A model generated the notes under the pieces. The model was given only the letters and a program-made list of their open reading frames with translations, ran no database searches and was not told where the DNA came from. This document shows, piece by piece, positions 55,550-64,000 of a stretch of DNA of 64,000 nt. Both the position numbers and the translations under genes were made by a program. The stretch is from positions 1,798,001-1,862,000 of the forward strand of contig JAPNXP010000005.1 of the NCBI GenBank assembly GCA_028753945.1, written 5' to 3'. How positions within the stretch are numbered: position 1 is the stretch's first letter; the number at the start of each line of letters is the position of its first letter. This DNA comes from Hexactinellida sp. DTS-2022. Its lineage: Eukaryota > Porifera > Hexactinellida.

Positions 55550-56356
55550 TAGTCTATATGCCAATATCTTCCTTACATGTGACTTCCTATTCGACTATAA
55601 TACATTTCGTATGTATAACTCAAGCTGAAGTCGAGAATTTGAGATTATTACCATATATGGAAAGGTGTGAAAACCGCAAAACTCACATTCCACAAATATT
55701 TTAGATAAGGCAATATGACCAATGGACTCCCAAATATGACTTCCTATACGACAATAATACATTTCCTGTGTCTAGCATTAGCGGAATACGAGATATCAAT
55801 AAGACACAATGGACCCAAGTCCCAGGACCCGAGCTGGCAGCCTACAGTCCTTAATTAAAGTAGTCTATGATAGTAGGCCATGATCCGATTAACCAGTTGC
55901 GCTATTAAGCGGAGTCTACTGTATTTATTAAATCCAGATAGAATATCTAAATATTAGGAATACTGAAGTTATAAATGCAGTTGATGCCGTTAAAAATAGC
56001 TAGGCCCAGATTTTCTGACAAAATATAGGTGCTCGCATGCACGCTGCTTACGCCGCCTATGATATGCGCACTGTTATTAGGGAAGTATCTAAACCAGTGG
56101 TTCCCAAACTTTTTGAAAAGAATGGCATTTTGGTCCCCATATCCATTTGGGAACGTCTTTCGGTCCCGCATGAAATAATATACAAAAATTGCTCAACTTG
56201 TAATTTAAATACTTTTGAAAAAACTATACTAAATTATGGCAGAAAAAGCGAAACTATGGTTAAACTACATATTAAACCTGTATTACTAAATCTTTGCTTA
56301 CAAGAAATGATTATAATACAAAATTTGCAAAAATCTCACTATAAAAATTGTATTAA

Positions 56357-56710
56357 AATTGTATTATACACAAAATATGACTTCCTATACGACAATAATA
56401 CATTTCCTGTGTATAGCATTAGCGGATTACGAGATATCAATAAGATACAATGGACCCAAGTTCCAGGACCCGTGCTGGCAGCCTACAGTCCTTAATTAAA
56501 GTAGTCTATGCCTACTATATAATACGGCTAGATAAGTCAAGTATTTGCTCATTTCATTTCCAGGCCAGTGTTTACTTTCTAATTGCTCGTAAAATGAATT
56601 ACCTATCGTCATGAATATACTAAACTTAGGTTTTCAAATACGCCAGAAACATCCAAAATACTTTTGAGAATGATTTCTCATCGGATTTAACGATAATGAC
56701 GTAATAAAAT
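56357..56710. repeat. Repeat Y fragment and inverted copy of 40187-40375
   Basis: 56377-56515 repeats 55735-55880 in the same orientation. 56505-56690 is the reverse of 40187-40375. The junction at about 56357-56377 is where the palindrome arm stops. Confidence 0.75.
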
Positions 56711-57203
56711 ATACATACCCATATACATACCCAAGCGGAGTGTACTGTTAATTCTGTAATTACTATATTAATTAATAGTCACTTAGTCAGCTATTATTTG
56801 GGCCTATTTTTTGGTTACAAATGATTTTGGCACATCATAGGATTTTAAGAAAATTTGAGCCTAAATGATGCATGCTCGCACCTACATCGAAATGCTTCCG
56901 CCGCCACTGGCGCATATATGAAAGGAATTTTAAGCATTGTAACTGAACTTCCATCATGTTTCTATGGTATGCATTTCTTAAATATCTAATTTTAACATCT
57001 CAATGATTAATGCAACCTGCACATTTTTCCTGAGTACAATTATTATTAGCAAGGATTTAAAAGCACATATAAATATTGTTTAGTCTATTTCAACTGCGCA
57101 ATTCGTGCTGTAAGCTTTTAATTAAACTAAATAATGAGGCCTCAATAGGTTCACTAGTCATTCCAAAGTTCCAAACACAAACATTAGATTGAACATTGCT
57201 TAC
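56711..57203 (-). other. 5' part of the large intron, no gene
   Basis: AT-rich. CAAGCGGAGTGTACTG near 56733-56748 is an isolated pogo-like right end. Nothing else seen before the exon. Confidence 0.45.
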
Positions 57204-57753
57204 CTTAAGATTTTCTCTGTATGGACTAATAAATTTTGACACTTTTTTTTCTGGAATATTCCTAGGTTGGAAATAGTCCCAGCTGTTACCTAGTCTCTGC
57301 CAATTGAAAGAGTAAGGATAATAACGAGGAATCCTATTAGAGTTAGCAACCGGATCTGGTACTGATTGTTGGTGTGGTTGCATTGTATTTAGGAATTTGA
57401 AATTAAGTTTCTTGTTCCAATCAATCTCATCCCAAGCACTTTGAGTGGTTGCAGAGTATTTCCGTTTCGTGGCCAAATATTCCAAATTTCGAGAATTTGG
57501 CATTTCTGAATTTCTTGAGAGTTGGAGAGTACTACTATAACGGTAAGATTTAGGCTCTTCTAATGATTTCTTTTTCGGAAGCGATGTGTTACAAGATATC
57601 GGTCGCTGATAAAAACGAGGAATGTTAGTTGTTGCTAGTGTTGTTTGGGGTCTGTTACTAGTAGCACCTGCCGACGGCCAGCCACTAATTTTGTCAACCA
57701 GCCTATTATCTTCACGATGTGGAGTTGGCAACGAAGAATTGCTAACTAACATC
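57204..57753 (-). CDS. SPMIP7: Internal exon of the SPMIP7/SPATA48-like gene
   Basis: A strong TTTTGTCTATTCAG acceptor ends at 57754, and a strong AAG|GTAAGC donor begins at 57203. Between them 550 nt are open, phase 2 in and phase 0 out. The protein has SGWPSAGATSNRPQTT, IPRFYQRPI, SAWDEIDWNKKL, a YSFNWQRLGNSWDYFQPRN block and ends SKFISPYRENLK. Aromatic and proline-rich low-complexity composition is typical of doublet-microtubule inner proteins. The WDEI and SWDxFQxR blocks before a SP.....IP.YTGH junction are what I recall of SPMIP7. The ATG at 57752 may or may not be the start; an upstream exon is likely because the first G is left over. No repeats invade the exon. Confidence 0.7.
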
Positions 57754-57779
57754 CTGAATAGACAAAATAATATAAAGTG

Positions 57780-58815
57780 AAAAGTGAATTTGAACTTTTG
57801 TTGAACAGACTATAAATTACAAAATCCCAAATTGCAGCTGTGCCGACACATGTTCCTTTGGAGGCGAGGCAGTATATTTTGGTGGTTGGTTTTAATTCAT
57901 AGTGTCTCCAAAGGAAATGCTGTCTGCCCAGCAGCAATTTTGGATTTTTTTTCGCCATATCATGAACAACTTAAATAGAAGCCAGCTCGAATTCACAGCT
58001 TAAATCAATATACTAATTATCTAAGTTGAACCAATAGAGTAAGATTTAACAAGTTTAATCAATATTATATTACAAGTTGAAACAATAGAATTAGATTTAA
58101 AATTTGTAATTGAACAGACGTGTTGGTGAACAAAGGAAATTTACAACTCAATTGTGGCATAAAATAAGCCCAATTTGAAAATTCGTGCACTCTGACAAGG
58201 TGTAGATTTAATTCTCCATCGAATGCATATAATTTGAATTTTCGCGATCTATCTATTGTGGCTTTTCTAATATTTTAAACAGGTGTAAAATGTGTCCAAA
58301 ATAATATAATAAAAAATCGTGCCACCAAGTCCACATCTGTTACCCATGAGACACCTGTAGTAAAAATTTGGGCTCTTAGTTAATAAACTCTGTTCTTTGG
58401 AGATGATACTGAAGAATAAAAATAATAAAAATGATAATAAATCCAAAATTGCAGCTGTGCCGACACATGTTCCTTTGATGCACTATATTTGGTGGTTGGT
58501 TAATTGATAGTGCCTCCAAAGGAAAATGGTGTCTGCAAAGCTGCAATTTTGGATTAATTTCGCCATGTCATCAACGCCTCAAGGTGTTTAGACATAACAT
58601 CATGTGGTCACGAGCCAAAGGAACGATTGATAATTGGAAGTTAGTTTCGAGATTAATGACATTAATTATTATGCATAAATTAACAATTATTTATACATAT
58701 GTGTAACTATATAGAATTAGTTAATTGATTCAGGAATATAATCCACAGTTAAATCAATTACGTCTATAAATATTGCTTTATTTAATTTTATTTGATTTAA
58801 TCCATGCATATTTAA
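57780..58815. repeat. Repeat X, copy 4, with two hairpins
   Basis: Hairpins at 57826-57945 and 58441-58554, ACAAGTTGAAACAATAG words at 58070-58100, CATCAACGCCTCAAGGTG at 58569. Parts are shared with 61560-62560. Confidence 0.7.
58441..58554. repeat. X hairpin 4
   Basis: ATCCAAAATTGCAGCTGTGC facing GCAAAGCTGCAATTTTGGAT, loop with GGTGGTTGGTTAATTG. The sister at 57826-57945 has the same design. Confidence 0.85.
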
Positions 58816-58817
58816 AT

Positions 58818-58945
58818 TAATACTACGAGCCCTTCGGTCTCGGTCGCTTCGCGACGGATCACTCTGTCACAAAGGTAGCTTCGCGACCTTTGTTCGTTCG
58901 TGTAGAAATTACTTAACACAATTAACTGCCGCTTCGCGGCCTTGC
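58818..58945 (-). mobile_element. Helitron family-2 3' end (reverse)
   Basis: ACGAGCCCTTCGGTCTCGGT is the complement of the family-2 terminus at 42391-42407. GCGACCTTTG and GCCGCTTCGCGGC palindromic words follow. The 5' end was not found. Confidence 0.65.
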
Positions 58946-59255
58946 ACTCCTCAAAATATCACTCATGTCAAATACATATGTTAAACCTGTGACTTGTAAA
59001 TTACATGTACTCAATGGAGCATGCTGCTATTTGGGAGCCAAGTCATTAACTAATTAATTAATTAATTAATTATTTCTATTTACAAGGAAGCAAGCTCCTG
59101 TTAGTAATTGTTTGATTATTATTATTATTAATTCGCTGCATCATTAATATGTCATTTATTATGCAGAAGATATAGGTAATAAATAGTTGAGTAACTTGAT
59201 AGTAATATTATACATACATACTTATGTATGTAATTGACGTAAGCTAATTAGTACC

Positions 59256-59360
59256 AGTGCAGTAACTAGGGAGGGGGGGAAGCGGGGCATATGGCCCGGG
59301 CGCTAAATTACTATGGGGCGCAAAAATGTGAGGAAAGTCCAGGTAAATGGGGCGCCCCAT
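59256..59360. mobile_element. hAT-like end fragment
   Basis: CAGTGCAGTAACTAGGGAGG with G+C-rich following sequence (GGGGCGC words). Single end only. Confidence 0.4.
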
Positions 59361-59620
59361 TATGCAAACACTAAAGATTGACCTTTCTATAACGGAATGG
59401 AATAAACACGATGCACATACCGGATAATACAAGTGATACAAGTATTTTATACGTGTTTTCAAAAAATTAAATAAGATAAGAATCGGGGAGCATCTACTGA
59501 TTAAATTCTTGTTGTGAAATATTAATCTGATCAGTTTTGTTTCGTCAATCCTTTCAAGTATGTATTCGTAATTGACCAATTAAGGGCTCTATTTTTACAG
59601 TGTTTATTCATATACATACT

Positions 59621-60306
59621 CAGAGGCGTAGCTATAGGCGGTTCTGGCGGTTCATAGAACCAAGGCCCCCGATGTCTCGGGGGCCCCCAAAGGCATACCT
59701 GCCAACCGATTTGATTAATATCCCTGTACAGGGCTCCAATTTTCTCCTGTACATTGTCCAAATCCCGCTCACCTCCAAAAAGTTTTTCTCGCTCGCTGCG
59801 CTCGCTCGTCCAGGAAATTACTATTCACTTACATATAAAAATTATCACTTTGGAAAGGAGAAAGCATTGAATTATATACTGTACAGGGAATCCTTGTACG
59901 CTTGAATAAATATATAAACCAGTTGTGCCTTTATGTGGTCAATGCAGAATGCAAGGCAGAATATACTATCACTGTAGACATTTTTAGGCATTATTTGACT
60001 CATAAATAATAAATTAATCCCTGTACAAATGGAAGAAATCCCTGTACGCTTGTACAGACAGCCAAAATGGTTAAAATCCTTGTACGGTTGTCTGGTATGT
60101 CAAAGGTTCCAAAATTCTCCATATGCAAATACTATACTTCAATCATACTTCGTCAAAATGCCTGAAATGCCATTACCGAACCCAAATTTACCCAGTTACA
60201 TGCCGCGAACCTCCTTAAAATTAACTACTTCAATTTGAACCATTGGGGCCGGAGGCCCCGGCACATATTTTGAACCGGGGCCCCCGAAACCTTAGCTACG
60301 CCACTG
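59621..60306. mobile_element. hAT element with CAGAGGCGTAGCTA ends
   Basis: CAGAGGCGTAGCTA and the complement of CAGTGGCGTAGCTA, exact 8-bp duplication TACATACT (59613-59620, 60307-60314). GGGGCCC words near both ends. The interior shares GGGCTCCAATTTTC and CTCGCTCGCTGCGCTCGCTC with the hAT element at 20616. No transposase. Confidence 0.92.
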
Positions 60307-60412
60307 TACATACTGAATTATGCTTTCAAATATTAATACAGTATTTCAATAATTTCAAAACTATTAGAATTCAAACAGGCTTCTGAAGATCGAAGAATTA
60401 CACGAAGAAAAT

Positions 60413-60505
60413 GTCTAAAAAGCCTTCTGGGTCTCAATTTCGGAAGAGACATTATTTTGGAAAGGCTAAAAAGGTCACTATAGCCGTCGCGATATATCAC
60501 TAATT
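60413..60505 (+). pseudogene. Start of a ZMYM/TTF-type hAT transposase (tentative)
   Basis: ATG at 60413 gives MSKKPSGSQFRKRHYFGKAK, then the frame closes after about 30 codons. KPSGxxxRKR...KAK at the very start is common in ZMYM-like hAT transposases, the family of the fragment at 32366. No further homologous block follows, so only the N-terminus is left. Confidence 0.45.
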
Positions 60506-61380
60506 CCGAAGTATCTTCAAATACTGTTACCTACCTCTGGGCAAGAGAAAAAGTCGTTATCAGCGATTTGTCGCTAAAGCCTATGCCGTTAAATCCAAAG
60601 TTTACTGTATACAATCCAAAGTATTAACAACTTAGAAATAGATTATTAGTGAAATATTATATCATAAGATCCATACCATATGAGTATATAGATTTGAGCA
60701 TCTAAATAGCATGTAAATATTGCAATCTCATTCCAGTGCCGCAAAGAGCCAATATATCTTAGGGGCATTTTTTGTTACTTGCCCCGAACACTATAATTTC
60801 CTGTTAGGGCTCTGATTAGTACTAATACATCACGAATTGAAGTAAAGTGATGCAAGCCAAACTGGATTAATTAAAGCATGCATTTCGGAGTTAATGTAAG
60901 TGAAGATTAAATCATCAAACATCAATATTGCAATGACTCAGCAATTGGAGGCTACATTTTTGCTATTGTCTGGTGCATATTAAAAGCGAGATTACAAAAA
61001 TTTGTAGGCACATTGCGGCACATGCAATACAATATATTTTAGAATGTGACAAAATTGTTTGACGATTGAATCAAATTAGTAAGAGCCGAATCCAAATTAG
61101 TTCCTACGTGACGTGACAATCCCAAAAATCGGTATAGGTGTGTCTCATTGTATGTTGTGTTATCATCTAAAATTGTGGGCGAATCAAACAAAAACTGAAA
61201 GAGTTATTCCAAAATATGTGCATTTACGACGTCATAATCCCATTATTTCGTTTAGAAACTAATAGATCGTTGTCAGCGTGTAAAATTACCCCTGTATGCA
61301 ATTTTTCAGATTTCTAGAGCTTATGGTCTTTCCTATTAATTATGGACAAACAGACAAACAAAGAACAATTGCGGTTTTAA
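60506..61380. other. Gene-free stretch
   Basis: No ORF, repeat end or motif I can support. Confidence 0.5.
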
Positions 61381-61382
61381 TA

Positions 61383-61539
61383 CAGTAGATGTCGGATATA
61401 AGCACACCGGTTATAAGAACATATCGGATATAAGAACACTATGTTGGAAAACGGTTGCCATATACCCAATATAATTTATGTCGGTTATAAGCACATCAAG
61501 TGCAGTTCCCGACGATGTGCTTATAACCGGCATCCACTG
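61383..61539. mobile_element. pogo-like MITE
   Basis: CAGTAGATGTCGGATATAAG and an imperfect complement ending GCATCCACTG, TA on both sides. GGTTATAAG(C/A)ACA is iterated inside. Confidence 0.88.
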
Positions 61540-61997
61540 TATATAGATAATTAAATCAAAGCCAGTTCGAATTCATAAGTAGAATCAGTTAAATTAATAT
61601 ATAGATAATTAAATCGAAGCCAGTTGGAATTCATAAGTAGAATCAGTTAAATTATCGCAAGTTGAAACAATAGAGTAAGATTTAACAAGTTGAATCATAA
61701 TAATTATTACAAGTTGAAACAACTCCCCAATTATGGCACAAACCTAGACAAATTGAACATTAGTGATTTGCCAAAAGGTGTAGAACTTAATTCTATTTCC
61801 AAATAAGTAAATTTCATCAAATTAACTACTAATTATTTCATGTTATGTGCCATAATTAGATTAAATAGGTTTTAAAATTATTTGATCAAAAATCGTAACA
61901 CCAAGGTGCAAATTAGACGGTCATTCCGCACCTTATATGCCAAGTTTCATGTATAAAAGTGTGGCCAGGGTACAGTCTACCTAGAAATAAAGGCAGT

Positions 61998-62182
61998 GAT
62001 TTCAATACTGGGCCACTATAGTATAGTATAGTCGGCACAGTAATAATAATCGGTAACCAAAGCAGTAGATTAGAATTTAGAACTGGGTCACTATACTATA
62101 CCATAGTCGTCACAGTAATAATAATAACTAACCAAGGCACTGAGATTAGAACACTATACTATAGTACAGTCGGCACAGTAAA
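61998..62182. repeat. Palindromic TATACTATAGTATA repeats, tandem set
   Basis: Three units of about 75 bp: (G)GGCCACTATAGTATAGT... TCGGCACAGTAATAATAAT... AACCAAGGCAGTAGATTAGAA. They directly precede an X hairpin. Confidence 0.8.
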
Positions 62183-62186
62183 AAAA

Positions 62187-62303
62187 ATCCAAAATTGCAG
62201 CCTGTGCCGACGCATGTTCCTTTGGTGGCACTATATTTTGGTGGTGGTTTATTGATAGTGCCTCCAAAGGAACATGCAGTCGGCACAGGCTGGAATTTTG
62301 GAT
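62187..62303. repeat. X hairpin 5
   Basis: ATCCAAAATTGCAGCCTGTG facing CACAGGCTGGAATTTTGGAT, arms of about 42 bp, loop with GGTGGTGGTTTATTG. Confidence 0.88.
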
Positions 62304-63065
62304 TTTTTTTCCCCAAGTCATCAACGTCTCAAGGTGTCAAGAACCATTTGTTAATTGGTCCGAGCCACAATGAACGGTAGATTAATTTGAAGTTTGTTTC
62401 TATCATAAACCACCTTGAGTTTAATGCCATTCATTCATTATGTATTGATAATAAATTATATTATTAGTTATTTATTTTAGCAATATTATCCACGGTGAGT
62501 TGATTAAAGTCAACAAATTTCATATATTATTTTATTTTATTTAATCCATTGTATAGTGATACTACAATTAAATAGAAGCCAGATGGAATTTATACGTTGA
62601 ATCAATTTAATTATCACAAGTTGAAACAATAAAGTAGGATTTAACAAGTAAATCAATATAGTTACTACAGGTTGAAACAATAGAATTAGATTAAATATAA
62701 GTATTACAAGTTGAAACAATGGAAATTGATTTAACAGTTTTACTGAATCTGAAGTGTGAGGAAACACAGGGATTGGCACCCCAATAATGGCACAAACCTA
62801 GGCTAAATTGAATATTTGTGATTTGCCAAAAGGTGTAGAATTAATTTCTCTATCCGTACATGTAAATTTTATCAAGCTCAATATTAATTATTTCATGTTA
62901 TGAGCCATAATTAGTTTAAATAGGTGTTAAAATCATTTGATAAAAAATCGTAACCCCAGGTGCAAATTAGACGGTCACTCCGCAACTACGTGCCAAGGTT
63001 CAGCCCTCAATGTATACAAGTGTGGCCAGGGCACCTGCTACGGAGAAAAAATAATAATAAAAAAA

Positions 63066-63182
63066 ATCCAAAATTGCAGCCTGTGCCGACGCATGTTCAT
63101 TTGGTGGCACTATATTTTGGTGGTGGTCTATTGATAGTGCCTCCAATGGAACATGCTGTCAGCACAGCTGCAATTTTGGATT
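63066..63182. repeat. X hairpin 6
   Basis: ATCCAAAATTGCAGCCTGTG facing CAGCACAGCTGCAATTTTGG. More mismatches than hairpin 5. Confidence 0.85.
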
Positions 63183-64000
63183 TTTTTTTCCGCCATGTCA
63201 TCATCACTATGAAGGTGTTAAAATATTTTAAAAGGTGTTACAGAAGGCATCGACCCTTAGAGTGGCGGAAGTTTCCATTTAGTTCACTTCATTTTAGAGG
63301 TATTCAAGTTTGAGTAGAATATAATAGCTGATGACTCAGCATTTTTTATGTGAGTGTTGGGTCATCACCCAACTTCAACTAACCCATTTTAAATATCGAA
63401 TTAACAAAATTGTAAAAACACATTTTTTTGACGATGTCATCATCACCTCAAGGTGTCAATACCCATTTGTAGAGGTGTTACGTGGCATAAGGATCAATTG
63501 ATAAATTGGAAGTTTGTTTCTATCTTATTTGAATTCTGAGATTTATGATATTTAATTAATTAGTATAAATAATTATTAATATTATTTATAATATAACACC
63601 AATTTCAATGTCAACTTACAATTATTAAGTTAAATTATTTTGTCATAAATAATTAATTAATTAATTTGGTTATCAAATTTCAATTCCGCACACTCGATAA
63701 CCCCTAATACACAAATTGGAAGCATCTATATAAGTCATATACTGACTGAATTAATTATAATTAATTACGTCAGTCCAGTGCAAGAATATTCTCGCAGAAA
63801 TAAATATAATCACTTAATCTGTCGTTGTTGTGGAATGTAAAATCTTAGGTTTCAATTAGAAAATAGAAGCCTACTCGATCTCACAAGTTGAATCAATATA
63901 ATTATTACAAGTTGAAACAATGGAATTAGATTTAACACTTTTACTGAAATTGAAGTGTGAGTAAACAAAGAAATTTCAACCCCCATTTATGGAAGAAATT

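Larger units (their letters stand above)
53447..56356. repeat. 2.9 kb palindrome with about 1.04 kb arms
   Basis: 53447-54489 and 55318-56356 are inverted copies, nearly identical (a 74-codon frame at 53630-53854 and 56171-55947 is the same in both). The spacer of about 830 bp holds a pogo-like MITE (54977-55140). The arms carry part of a hAT element, a pogo-like end (CAGTAGACTCCGCTTAATAG at 53881 and reversed at 55921), repeat Y and a CAGTGCTCAACAAATTAGG end. Long ORFs in the arms are shadows. Confidence 0.93.
11075..57203 (-). other. Inferred 46.1 kb intron of the SPMIP7-like gene
   Basis: The donor GTAAGC begins at 57203 and the acceptor CTTTAG ends at 11075, both minus strand and both phase 0. 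The joined protein order (FISPY... then IPGYTGH...) matches what is expected of the family. I cannot exclude further small exons inside. If correct, all elements between are intronic insertions, on both strands. Confidence 0.5.
61560..64000 (+). repeat. Repeat X, copies 5 and 6, to the window edge
   Basis: Two successive partial copies with hairpins at 62187-62303 and 63066-63182. GTTGGGTCATCACCCAAC at 63356 and CACACTCGATAACCCC at 63688 are the empty sites for elements elsewhere. ACAAGTTGAAACAATAGAAT words recur at 61666, 61706, 62615, 62706 and 63905. Confidence 0.75.

Noticed and set aside
59531-60238. Several ORFs of 69-101 codons
   Set aside because: All lie within the hAT element 59621-60306 and show no transposase motif.

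Overview
The window is AT-rich, repeat-dominated nuclear DNA from an animal, probably an invertebrate with a large intron-rich genome. I cannot place the species. The evidence is a fossil bed of animal-type mobile elements (Helitrons with an OTU domain, THAP/P-like, hAT, pogo/Tc1-like, Phantom-type Mutator, a Transib-like insertion, one LTR retrotransposon), GT-AG introns, and two exons that look like a sperm-axoneme gene. There are no bacterial operons, no rRNA and no convincing tRNA. Almost every transposon gene is broken.

Host gene. Two minus-strand exons fit together in phase: 57753-57204, which ends in a strong AAG|GTAAGC donor, and 11074-10733, which starts after a TTTAG acceptor and ends in a stop. 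They resemble SPMIP7/SPATA48 (IPGYTG repeats, C-terminal NPYNPF). If this is right, the 46.1 kb between them is one intron, and nearly all the elements below sit inside it.

Layout. 0-10.5 kb: a Helitron remnant, then an LTR retrotransposon with LTRs at 2051-2680 and 10336-10507, split by two hAT elements and a 3.4 kb THAP/P-like transposon. 10.7-13.6 kb: terminal host exon, a Transib/RAG1-like fragment, and small hAT and pogo-like elements. 13.8-26.0 kb: a 12 kb Helitron with Rep, PIF1-type helicase and OTU regions plus short spliced ORFs. It is interrupted by a Transib-like element (17294-18658) that carries a complete hammerhead ribozyme (18326-18377), and by two hAT elements. 26-37 kb: pogo-like MITEs, fold-back repeats, a decayed Phantom transposase, a hAT fragment and a second small Helitron. 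37-47 kb: THAP transposase relics, a second Helitron family with 140-bp repeats, and palindromic repeats. 47.4-49.6 kb: a nearly whole Mutator-like element with 9-bp target duplication, FLYWCH, transposase and RING parts. 49.7-64 kb: copies of an unclassified repeat (called X here) with 42-bp-stem hairpins, a 2.9 kb palindrome, the internal host exon, and more hAT and pogo-like elements.

How parts relate. Nesting gives relative ages: many insertions keep exact target duplications, and removing them in silico rejoins reading frames or matches an empty paralogous copy in the same window. All assignments come from reading the sequence and from family knowledge; no database search was run.
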